A stretch of 11,110 nucleotides of DNA from Jaenimonas drosophilae (GCA_030849065.1 JASAON010001303.1:1-11110), one strand, 5' to 3'; shown: positions 1 to 6,152, numbered from the stretch's first letter. The notes: a model not told the origin generated them from the letters alone. Made by a program: numbers and translations.

Positions 1-2
1 CA

Positions 3-158
3 GGAATCACCGATGCTCGTTGGGCCATTGATTCATACGCGATGAATCACTGGTCATATCCACGTATCCAATTGACTCCGGCGAGCTGGGAGCCCAGTCC
101 CAAGTGGTTTTGCCAACAAGTTGTGGTGCGCGCTCAACATGGCGCATCTATCATGTGA
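3..158 (+). CDS. Possible 3' end of an unidentified plus-strand gene (5' end outside window)
   Basis: One plus-strand frame is open from the left edge (first full codon at 3) to a TGA at 156-158, giving about 51 residues. The other two plus frames and all three minus frames meet a stop within the first 50 nt. The peptide is rich in tryptophan (five Trp) and has a plausible codon mix, but I do not recognise a family. A 51-codon open stretch can arise by chance, so support is weak. If real, the gene converges on the minus-strand peptidase that ends at 511. An 8-bp perfect inverted repeat (29-36 with 42-49, 5-nt loop) lies inside it. Confidence 0.3.
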   Translation, partial: GITDARWAIDSYAMNHWSYPRIQLTPASWEPSPKWFCQQVVVRAQHGASIM

Positions 159-510
159 ATATAGCAGAGGTGGGGAATAAGAAAAGAGCGTTTACAGCAA
201 CTTACAATTGCGTAGTGAGCACTCCTCACGTCTATCTTATCCAGTGTTTTCACTTCCTAAATCAGTACACAACACTCAGCAAAACCCCCGGGGGGATCAT
301 TGGGGAAATATGGGGTGCGTGACGTCCTCGCTTGGTGACGAAGAGGCACCGAAGTCAAGTGCTCACCACACATGTGGTTGTTAGAAGTACTGTTGTTTAT
401 CCACTAGTTCATGAGGGGCCGTGATAGCAGACTCCATTCATGCACTTGCTTGTGATTTTCTTAGTTACGCTTTGGATCCTACTCGCCTACCTTCATAGAA
501 TGAACCGGAC
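159..510. other. Gene-free spacer downstream of the peptidase gene; possible convergent strand-switch region
   Basis: No convincing coding region is present; the longest plus-strand frame starts at a GTG near 104 and has no recognisable content. The stretch should hold the 3' UTR of the minus-strand peptidase gene and, if the left-edge gene is real, its 3' UTR as well. A C5G6 block at 285-295 is followed by G4 runs at 302-305 and 312-315, all on the plus strand. I found no tRNA-like A/B-box pair here, although tRNA genes often sit at kinetoplastid strand switches. Confidence 0.5.
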
Positions 511-2556
511 TCACGTGCTTGAAAGCGGAAACCCCTGCTCTCGCAAGTAGGCATCAATAGAGGGCTTTCCGCCTGTGAGTGCAACATACGCATTGTTCAA
601 ATCAACCGAATTGCCTTTGGAAAGGATGCACTCTCGAAACTTGTTGCCGTTCTCTCTGAGCAAGCCACCGTTCTTGGTAAACCACTCGAAGCCATCGCAA
701 TCCAACACCTTGGCCCACGTGTATGCGTAGTAAGAGCTGGCATACCCGCCTTGAAAGATGTGTGCGAAGTAAGTGCTTTTGTATCGAGGAGGAATGATGT
801 CAATAACATCCAGCCCATACGCAACTAGAGCATTGGCCTCCATTGCTTCAGCGTCGGAAAAGTCAGTTTCGTCTTCCACAGTGTGCCAAAACAAATCGAT
901 AACAGTTGCCTTCATCAACTCGACACACTGGAAGCCTGCTCCATAGGTGGAGGACGATAGAATCTTCTCTACCAACTCCTGAGGAATAATCTTCCCAGTT
1001 TCGTAATGAATGGCGTAGTTTTGGAGCACTTGAGGAACCAAAGCCCACTTCTCATTGATTTGGGAAGGAAACTCAACAAAGTCACGTGGAACGCTAGTCC
1101 CACTGAGGGACGCATATCGCACGTTGGAAAAAATTCCGTGTAAAGCATGGCCAAACTCGTGAAATACTGTCCGAACATTACGGGAAGATAGTAATGTTGG
1201 TCTGCCTTCCACGGGCTTTACAAGATTCAAAACATTATAAATGACAGGCTTCTGATGTCTTGCGATACTCTGCCGAACAAAACTTGTCATCCACGCTCCA
1301 CCTTTCTTGTTGGGTCGTGTGAACGGATCAACAAAAAAGAGCGCTAGACTTTGACCATTTGAGTCAAAGACTTCGTAGCACGCAACATCCTCGTTGTAAG
1401 AGGGGAGATCATTGCGGCGCTTAAACGCGATTCCATACAGCTGCTCCGCAACGAAGAATGCGCCGCGCTCAAGAACAGAAGTGAACTCGAAGTACGGCTT
1501 GACGTCACTTTCATCCAGATTGTACTTCTCTTTACGAACCAGCGCAGAGTAGTAGGTCCAATCCCAAGGTGCAAGATCAAAATTATCACCTCGAGCATTC
1601 ATGAGGCTCCGAATTTCGGCCGCCTCTTCTTGAGCGCGCTTTACAGCTGCAGGAACAATTTCTTGAAGTAGCTGCTGAGCGGAGCTGCGATCCGCCATTT
1701 GATCAAGTAGTTTCCAGTCGGTAAAGCAGCTTTGGCCAAGGAGCTTCGATTTCCTTAGTCGTAGTTTCACAAGCTCTGTGATGATGGGCCGAGTGTCCAG
1801 ACTCTCCCCTGACAAGCAACGCCCAATACTTGCCTCGTGCAGTTTTCTGCGAGTCTCACGGTTCTCAAGCGTCTCTAATAAGGACTGCTGCGTTGTGTTG
1901 GTAAGAGACAGAACGTACTGACCCGGAAATCCGCGTTGGCTTGCCTCTGCGGCGCACGATTTCAGCTCATCCGCACTCAGCCCTTGCAGTTCAGACTCGT
2001 TATCAATAACAACGCCAGTGGACTTTCGGACCTCAAGCAGTTTGGTAGCAAAGCTACTCTCCAGGCTGGCAATACGGCCATTGAGCTGCTTTAGTTCGTC
2101 CTTCTTTTCATCATCCAGCTGTGCACCAGCGTTCCGAAACGTCTGCTCAGTGATTTCAACCAGTCGCAAGTCTTCTCCACAAAGAGAAGATCGATTGTCG
2201 AAAACACAACGAACACGAGCATAGAGAGTGCTGTCAAGTCGAATGCCATCACTATGAGCAGCAAACAACGGAGCATACTCAAGCTGCAGCTTCTGCAGCT
2301 CCGGGGAAGTATTCGCAGAGCATAAGTTCCCAAATACAATTGTTGCTCGTTGAAGCAGTCGCCCGCTGTTCTCAAGTGCGACAATTGTGTTCTCAAATGT
2401 TGGAGATTCAGTTGTTTGCTTGATAGCGGCGATCTCCTCCTTGTGATCAAGTATTCCGCGTTCAAACGCAGGCTGGAAGTGCTCAAATTTGATCGCTGGA
2501 AAATCGGGCACATTGTATGGTAGCTGGCTAACAGCAAAGAAGGGGTTTTCTGCCAT
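511..2556 (-). CDS. dcp: Peptidyl-dipeptidase Dcp, M3 family zinc metallopeptidase
   Basis: This is a 681-residue M3 metallopeptidase, the same length as I recall for E. coli Dcp, and it starts like it (residues 3-14, ENPFFAVSQLPY, against Dcp's NPFLVQSTLPY). Dcp enzymes remove dipeptides from the C-termini of peptides. The zinc motif HEFGH is at residues 466-470 (1147-1161), with H466 and H470 as ligands and E467 as catalytic base. The third ligand is E495 in DFVEFPSQ, 29 residues after H466 as in the family. The downstream substrate-binding block GGYASSYYAY is at 603-612. No signal peptide or membrane segment is visible, so the protein is probably cytosolic. The ATG at 2556 sits in a good context (gccATGG) with no upstream ATG after the inferred splice acceptor. 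It is intact and the only minus-strand gene here. Close resemblance to bacterial Dcp, rather than to thimet oligopeptidase, suggests bacterial ancestry; trypanosomatids are known to carry Dcp-type enzymes. Confidence 0.93.
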   Translation of the reverse strand: MAENPFFAVSQLPYNVPDFPAIKFEHFQPAFERGILDHKEEIAAIKQTTESPTFENTIVALENSGRLLQRATIVFGNLCSANTSPELQKLQLEYAPLFAAHSDGIRLDSTLYARVRCVFDNRSSLCGEDLRLVEITEQTFRNAGAQLDDEKKDELKQLNGRIASLESSFATKLLEVRKSTGVVIDNESELQGLSADELKSCAAEASQRGFPGQYVLSLTNTTQQSLLETLENRETRRKLHEASIGRCLSGESLDTRPIITELVKLRLRKSKLLGQSCFTDWKLLDQMADRSSAQQLLQEIVPAAVKRAQEEAAEIRSLMNARGDNFDLAPWDWTYYSALVRKEKYNLDESDVKPYFEFTSVLERGAFFVAEQLYGIAFKRRNDLPSYNEDVACYEVFDSNGQSLALFFVDPFTRPNKKGGAWMTSFVRQSIARHQKPVIYNVLNLVKPVEGRPTLLSSRNVRTVFHEFGHALHGIFSNVRYASLSGTSVPRDFVEFPSQINEKWALVPQVLQNYAIHYETGKIIPQELVEKILSSSTYGAGFQCVELMKATVIDLFWHTVEDETDFSDAEAMEANALVAYGLDVIDIIPPRYKSTYFAHIFQGGYASSYYAYTWAKVLDCDGFEWFTKNGGLLRENGNKFRECILSKGNSVDLNNAYVALTGGKPSIDAYLREQGFPLSST

Positions 2557-2582
2557 GGCTATGAGGTAGTTTTTTTAAATTA

Positions 2583-2632
2583 CTCTTTATAGAACGGGTG
2601 GCAAAGATGCAAGAATTAGAAAGAAGGTAGCA
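2583..2632 (-). promoter_or_regulatory. Probable trans-splice acceptor for the Dcp gene
   Basis: Read on the minus strand, a pyrimidine-rich stretch (about 2632-2600) is followed by the first AGs at 2586-2585 and 2584-2583, about 30 nt before the ATG. No ATG lies between acceptor and start. This fits spliced-leader addition and supports the chosen start. Confidence 0.55.
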
Positions 2633-2702
2633 TGCCCTAGCAATACATTGAGATTCTGATCAAAACCAAAAATACGGGTGAAGGTCATGTCGCCGCTCGC
2701 TG

Positions 2703-2980
2703 CCCCCCCCCCTCTCGAATTACTCGAGCCCGGATTTCGGAAAAGTGCACCCCCCCTCACGCCCGCATCAAAAGCTTTTCGACCACTCAAGAACAAAACA
2801 ACCCCACAAATCAAACCCCCAAACGAACAGGCAATGCCCCCCCTGCCTCTGCCACGCATGAGGCTCTCTGGAATTGGAGTAAAAGAAAATGCAGTTGCAC
2901 TGCTACCTTCTAACTGATGCCCCCCGTCCCCCTATCGCATCCTCTGCACTTACCTCCCCCCCCTCCGAATTGACTTCCCC
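2703..2980 (+). repeat. C-tract cluster (G-tracts on minus strand) with a repeated C8-TC(T)CGAATT motif
   Basis: Homopolymer C-runs occur at 2703-2712 (10), 2750-2756 (7), 2816-2820 (5), 2837-2843 (7), 2920-2925 (6), 2928-2932 (5), 2956-2963 (8) and 2977-2980 (4). The first long run and the 8-nt run near the right end are each followed by nearly the same sequence: TCTCGAATT then ACT (2713-2724), and TCCGAATT then GACT (2964-2975). The cluster therefore begins and nearly ends with related units about 250 bp apart. No coding gene in the window has comparable runs. Confidence 0.75.
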
Positions 2981-2994
2981 AGTTTCATTCATAG
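2941..2994 (+). promoter_or_regulatory. Probable trans-splice acceptor for the TEX9-like gene
   Basis: A C/T-rich stretch (about 2941-2980) runs into AG at 2981-2982 and a second AG at 2993-2994. The ATG at 3013 is the first ATG after either site, giving a 5' UTR of roughly 18-30 nt. The same C-tracts may thus serve both the switch element and splicing. Confidence 0.5.
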
Positions 2995-3012
2995 TCACAT
3001 CACAACTTGGTG

Positions 3013-3459
3013 ATGGAGCATCGAACCACACCACGCCAGCTTGTTGGAGGAGAAAAACTTGCGCAGCAATTGCAATGCGCTGAACGTGACAAGCTGACAG
3101 CGGAGCGTGCCAAACTGGAATTAGAACAAAAGCTAAGCATCGCTGACAACACAATCAGCTCGCAAAAAAAAGAAATCTTCTTGCTCAAACGAAAGCTTCA
3201 AGAGCCGAAACTGCAGCAGCCAGCTGCCAAAGAGCGATCAGCCTCAGAGCCTCCCCTGGACATGAAGGAAAAACTGTTGTTGTTGGAGGAGAAGTGCAAC
3301 AATCTTTCCAAAGATAACGAGGAACTCATTCAATGCATTAGGAAGCAGAGTAAACTAATTGATGTGCTCAAAAGGCAGAAACTGCTTCTGGAGGCTGGAA
3401 GTTTGCTGACAATTTCTGAGAAGGAGTTCAAACACTTCTTAGAACTCGAAAAAGCATAG
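3013..3459 (+). CDS. Short coiled-coil protein resembling the C-terminus of TEX9
   Basis: The protein has 148 residues from the ATG at 3013; the frame is open a little further up (TTG at 3007), but ATG is the proper eukaryotic start. Residues 14-66 and 84-130 are charged Leu/Lys/Glu heptad-like segments, a two-part coiled coil split by a Pro/Ala/Ser linker (65-82). The C-terminal block KQSKLIDVLKRQKLLLEAG (111-129) followed by LLTISEKEFKHFLE (131-144) matches, from memory, the end of TEX9 (testis-expressed protein 9), a ciliary/centriolar-satellite protein of flagellated eukaryotes. It is shorter than vertebrate TEX9 and seems to hold little more than that coiled-coil domain. A role at the basal body or flagellum is inference. 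It is the first gene of the plus-strand unit, 140 nt before the WDR74 gene. Confidence 0.75.
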   Translation: MEHRTTPRQLVGGEKLAQQLQCAERDKLTAERAKLELEQKLSIADNTISSQKKEIFLLKRKLQEPKLQQPAAKERSASEPPLDMKEKLLLLEEKCNNLSKDNEELIQCIRKQSKLIDVLKRQKLLLEAGSLLTISEKEFKHFLELEKA

Positions 3460-3546
3460 ATAGAGAATCATACCTGAACCAATTGCATCTTTTTTTTTGT
3501 GGACAACATGGCGACATTCTCCAAGTGCTCTTCACACATTGTGTAA

Positions 3547-3584
3547 ATTCTCTCTTCTTTCCTTTGATCTCTCCGCCATGGTAG
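3547..3584 (+). promoter_or_regulatory. Trans-splice acceptor for the WDR74 gene; decides the start codon
   Basis: A strong pyrimidine tract (3547-3575) is followed by its first AG at 3583-3584, leaving a 15-nt leader before the ATG at 3600. Splicing here removes an out-of-frame ATG at 3578 (gccATGg) that would otherwise open a 13-codon ORF ending at 3619 and overlapping the true start. Confidence 0.65.
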
Positions 3585-3599
3585 ACCACAAAGCACACC

Positions 3600-4709
3600 A
3601 TGTCATGTGTGACCGGTGATGAGACGGGTTTGGTGAAGGTATGGGACATCAGTAAGAGCAGTGGATCTGTTCTATCGTTCGCATATGGGGAGCAAGATCG
3701 GAAAAAAGCCGTGATGGGAATGTGCTGGCTTGATTCGTCAACCAACTCAGTTGCCCTTTCCACGAAAGACGGACGCGTTTCAGTTCTGAATATTAGGGAT
3801 AAGTCAAGAGTAGCGCTGAACAATATAAAATTGTCTGCTGCTCGGTCCGACGCCATATCATGCACGAAAGGACGGATTGTGATTGTTGGACGCGAGGGTG
3901 AAGTAGCCCTGACAGATACAGACCTAAAATTGAAGGGATCATTTACTGGCAACGGGCCCGTTGACGCAGTTCACATTCACCGAAAATATGGAATGGTTGC
4001 AATGGGTGGAAAGGACAATGAGTTGTGTGTCTACGACCTAGCATCCGAGGATCTTTCGTGCCCAGTTTTTCGGGCATGTAATGTCCGCGACCATGTTCTT
4101 GACGTCCCATTCCCAGTTCATGTCACTGGGGCTTGCATCGTCAATCCATATGTTTTTTGCACGTCAACTGCTTTTCACCAGGTTCGTTTTTACGATCGTC
4201 GATCGAGTAATCGCCCAGTCCAGGAATTTGAGATTGGTCGCGAAATCGAGCGCCTTCCTACCACGATGGTACAGTGGAACTGCAACAAATTTTTAATTGG
4301 CGAGGCTAGTGGAGATGTTCACCTTTACGACACGCGTCGTGGATTTTGCTCAAGAGCAAAGCTTCGAGGCGGTGTGGGAAGTGTAAAATGCATGGCAAAG
4401 CATCCTGCTGGTCACCAAATACTTGCGGTTGCTGGCCTTGATCGAAAGGCCCGTCTTTATCATGTGCCAACTGGAAAGCAACTGATGTCGATTTACGTAA
4501 AGCAAAAAACAAATTGTGTCCTTCTTGACCGGAATCTTCCCCTCAGTGACAGTGTTGCATCATACAGTGGCATTGCCAATCGAAAACAACCAGAAAAATC
4601 GAACCGATTGGGGGATGATGTGTGGGATGACATGGACCCAGTAATCGATGAGCTGGATGATGTTGAGGAGTCTACAAAAGCAGTGAAGCGAGGGCGAGAT
4701 TCTGCATGA
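3600..4709 (+). CDS. NSA1: WDR74/Nsa1-like WD40 protein, 60S ribosome biogenesis
   Basis: WDR74 (yeast Nsa1) is a seven-bladed WD40 protein of nucleolar pre-60S particles, recruited and released with the AAA-ATPase NVL/Rix7. The 369-residue protein follows the family along its length. It starts with the first-blade motif TGDETGLVKVWD (5-16), like WDR74's VGTETGILKG. Residues 185-200 (VFCTSTAFHQVRFYDR) match the conserved TGYHQVRVYD. Residues 257-263 (GGVGSVK) and 279-287 (GLDRKARLY) match the last blades, and KQKTNCVLL (301-309) matches the KSQLNCLLL strand. The C-terminal tail is acidic (DDVWDDMDPVIDELDD, 339-354) and ends basic, also as in the family. The start at 3600 fits both the splice acceptor and the first-blade alignment. 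The protein is expected in the nucleolus. I am confident of the family; the pre-60S role is by homology. Confidence 0.9.
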   Translation: MSCVTGDETGLVKVWDISKSSGSVLSFAYGEQDRKKAVMGMCWLDSSTNSVALSTKDGRVSVLNIRDKSRVALNNIKLSAARSDAISCTKGRIVIVGREGEVALTDTDLKLKGSFTGNGPVDAVHIHRKYGMVAMGGKDNELCVYDLASEDLSCPVFRACNVRDHVLDVPFPVHVTGACIVNPYVFCTSTAFHQVRFYDRRSSNRPVQEFEIGREIERLPTTMVQWNCNKFLIGEASGDVHLYDTRRGFCSRAKLRGGVGSVKCMAKHPAGHQILAVAGLDRKARLYHVPTGKQLMSIYVKQKTNCVLLDRNLPLSDSVASYSGIANRKQPEKSNRLGDDVWDDMDPVIDELDDVEESTKAVKRGRDSA

Positions 4710-4880
4710 TCGCCAGGAACACATCATCGATAGCTGGTGTTCGAAGAAGCAGTTCCAGGTGCTGAAAATTCTTGAATTTCTATCATAATCGGGTAATTCA
4801 CTTGCTGCCACCGTATTCGCAATTGTTGGAGAGTTTGCTGTTATTGATACCCACCTCCCTGCGACGTTGATTGAAATTGT

Positions 4881-4903
4881 GCTCTTTTCCCTCTTATTTG
4901 AAG
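4881..4903 (+). promoter_or_regulatory. Probable trans-splice acceptor, first COX6A-like copy
   Basis: The pyrimidine tract 4881-4899 is followed by AG at 4902-4903, 15 nt before the ATG at 4919. This puts an upstream in-frame TTG at 4871 outside the mature mRNA and supports the ATG. Confidence 0.55.
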
Positions 4904-4918
4904 GTTGATAAACTCACC

Positions 4919-5242
4919 ATGGCGTCTTGCCGAACTGGCCGGCTTCCCATGCCGGATGATCCACTTTTCAACGCAACGCATATGCATGGCCTCCGCCATA
5001 GCAGCCGCGTTGCTGGTCTTGGAATGCTTGCGGTGATTTGGATTTTGTACGAAAAGCTCCGCCACTCGCACCACTACATTACTTACAAGGGTCCCGACAA
5101 TCCGTTTGCACGTATCCGTCATCGTCGCTTTCCTGGTGGTGCGTTCATGTTTGGTTGGGGTAACAATGGCCTCAACCGTGACTGTGGTATCAAGGAATTC
5201 GAGTGCTGGGCAGGTTACACTGGTAAGGAGTACACGTACTAA
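4919..5242 (+). CDS. Small one-TM mitochondrial protein, cytochrome c oxidase subunit VIa-like (copy 1)
   Basis: The protein has 107 residues. A single hydrophobic segment (31-44, VAGLGMLAVIWILY) is followed by a His-rich stretch (49-52) and then ARIRHRRFPGG (64-74), FGWGNNGLN (78-86) and an aromatic C-terminus. The order TM, His-rich, Y..P...xRIRxRxFPxG and G-N resembles COX6A (TM, HHEHERP, HLRIRTKPFPWGDGN), so I call it a divergent respiratory complex IV subunit VIa in the inner mitochondrial membrane. That identity rests on one motif and on topology; another small respiratory-chain subunit is possible. No classical presequence is obvious, although the N-terminus (MASCRTGR) is short and basic. 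A second copy 541 bp downstream encodes exactly the same protein. UTRs of the two copies are unrelated, so the copies may be processed or regulated differently. Confidence 0.85.
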   Translation: MASCRTGRLPMPDDPLFNATHMHGLRHSSRVAGLGMLAVIWILYEKLRHSHHYITYKGPDNPFARIRHRRFPGGAFMFGWGNNGLNRDCGIKEFECWAGYTGKEYTY

Positions 5243-5378
5243 GTCTCTCGCACCGAAGAATAGTGAAGTAGCGTAGTAGAGAAAACACTAGTGCATCTGT
5301 CTTGTAGAAATTGTGACTTCCATTACTGAACAAATTATTGCCATTCGCTCTAAGCTTTAGCGCTGGTATGTGGTTGAA

Positions 5379-5414
5379 TTTCTTCTGCTCCCGTGCGCTT
5401 TTCTTCGTTGCCAG
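5379..5414 (+). promoter_or_regulatory. Probable trans-splice acceptor, second COX6A-like copy
   Basis: The pyrimidine-rich stretch 5379-5412 is followed by AG at 5413-5414; another AG at 5452-5453 (atttcag) lies 6 nt before the ATG at 5460. Either gives a leader without an upstream ATG. The sequence is unrelated to that of copy 1. Confidence 0.5.
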
Positions 5415-5459
5415 TGATAGTAAGTTAGCATTGCTCGCTTGAACAAATTTCAGTGAAGT

Positions 5460-5783
5460 ATGGCGTCTTGTCGAACTGGCCGGCTTCCCATGCCGGATGA
5501 TCCACTTTTCAACGCAACGCATATGCATGGCCTCCGCCATAGCAGCCGCGTTGCTGGTCTTGGAATGCTTGCGGTGATTTGGATTTTGTACGAAAAGCTC
5601 CGCCACTCGCACCACTACATTACTTACAAGGGTCCCGACAATCCGTTTGCACGTATCCGTCATCGTCGCTTTCCTGGTGGTGCGTTCATGTTTGGTTGGG
5701 GTAACAATGGCCTCAACCGTGACTGTGGTATCAAGGAATTCGAGTGCTGGGCAGGTTACACTGGTAAGGAATATACCTATTAG
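5460..5783 (+). CDS. Small one-TM mitochondrial protein, cytochrome c oxidase subunit VIa-like (copy 2)
   Basis: This gene encodes a protein identical in all 107 residues to the copy at 4919-5242, so the same COX6A-like reading applies: TM 31-44, ARIRHRRFPGG at 64-74. The DNA differs at only six of 324 positions. One is in codon 4 (TGC against TGT); the other five are the third positions of the last four codons and of the stop codon (GAG/GAA, TAC/TAT, ACG/ACC, TAC/TAT, TAA/TAG). The spacer to copy 1 is 217 nt. Flanking sequences on both sides do not resemble those of copy 1. Confidence 0.85.
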   Translation: MASCRTGRLPMPDDPLFNATHMHGLRHSSRVAGLGMLAVIWILYEKLRHSHHYITYKGPDNPFARIRHRRFPGGAFMFGWGNNGLNRDCGIKEFECWAGYTGKEYTY

Positions 5784-5938
5784 TTAGGTATAGTAGTACA
5801 GTATCGATAGGGGTTGCTCAGGTGAAATTATATCTGTAGATAGCTCTGATGCTTTCCCAGTTTTGATGACTAGATGATGCGATCATGACAGGCATCCTCA
5901 ACTACGCCGTGGGAGCTAAAGTCAACTTTATCGACTCA

Positions 5939-5956
5939 ATTTCCTTTTTATCTTAG
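5939..5956 (+). promoter_or_regulatory. Probable trans-splice acceptor for the small ORF at 5985
   Basis: The tract atttcctttttatcttag ends in AG at 5955-5956, 28 nt before the ATG at 5985, with no ATG between. It looks as good as the acceptors of the recognised genes and is the main reason to treat the small ORF as a gene. Confidence 0.55.
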
Positions 5957-5984
5957 GCTTGCTGTAGACGAAGTAAGTCGGAAA

Positions 5985-6152
5985 ATGGACTTCGACAAGG
6001 CTGAACGAAAGTGTGTCACGAGGGAAGGGAGTAGCACCTCTATGACAGAAGTATGGCGGTGCCTGGACACTTACTCTGTGTTTGTTGAGAAATCAAGCTG
6101 GATGATAGGAGATCCATCTGAGTACTTCTCAGTAAAATTGACAGGTAAGTAA
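5985..6152 (+). CDS. Unidentified 55-residue small ORF
   Basis: An ATG at 5985 in good context (ggaaaATGG) opens a 55-codon frame ending with TAA at 6150-6152. The peptide has a basic/acidic N-terminal third (MDFDKAERK), no Cys pairs beyond two single cysteines, no TM segment, and a more hydrophobic, aromatic second half (residues 24-50, with WRCLDTY and SVFVEKSSWMIGD). I do not recognise it. Support comes from position: it fills what would otherwise be an anomalous 509-nt gap, has its own pyrimidine tract and AG, and leaves spacers of 201 and 140 nt typical of this cluster. Its last codons contain ACAGGTAAGT, a perfect 5' splice-site consensus at 6141-6150, but no downstream acceptor joins it in frame to the next gene. 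Confidence 0.5.
   Translation: MDFDKAERKCVTREGSSTSMTEVWRCLDTYSVFVEKSSWMIGDPSEYFSVKLTGK

Larger units (their letters stand above)
2557..3012. promoter_or_regulatory. Divergent strand-switch region, candidate bidirectional Pol II start
   Basis: The minus-strand peptidase begins at its left side and the plus-strand cluster at its right. In kinetoplastids such divergent switches are where Pol II polycistronic transcription starts, without TATA-type promoters; tracts of G or C have been reported at the Leishmania chromosome 1 switch. Here the plus strand is loaded with C-runs (see 2703-2980). An AAAAGCTTTT palindrome is at 2770-2779. A Gly/Arg-rich open frame on the minus strand (2587-2859) is explained by the C-runs and is not called. 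Initiation activity is inferred from layout only. Confidence 0.6.
4919..5783 (+). repeat. Tandem duplication with a 299-bp perfectly identical core
   Basis: Positions 4931-5229 and 5472-5770 are identical by base-by-base comparison, offset 541. The repeat is confined to the coding sequence: nothing matches immediately upstream of the ATG or downstream of the stop. Confidence 0.95.

Noticed and set aside
29..49. 8-bp inverted repeat as a terminator or attachment site
   Set aside because: It is short, isolated, and lies in a possibly coding frame; no T-tract or partner site is visible.
104..322. 72-residue plus-strand open frame
   Set aside because: It starts at a GTG, has no ATG-supported start, and shows no recognisable domain.
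2587..2859. Gly/Arg-rich 90-residue minus-strand open frame in the strand-switch region
   Set aside because: Its composition is a by-product of the C-runs read as glycine codons, and it overlaps the inferred splice acceptor of the Dcp gene.
4871..4918. 16-residue N-terminal extension of COX6A-like copy 1
   Set aside because: It begins at TTG, contains the pyrimidine tract and acceptor, and is absent from copy 2.
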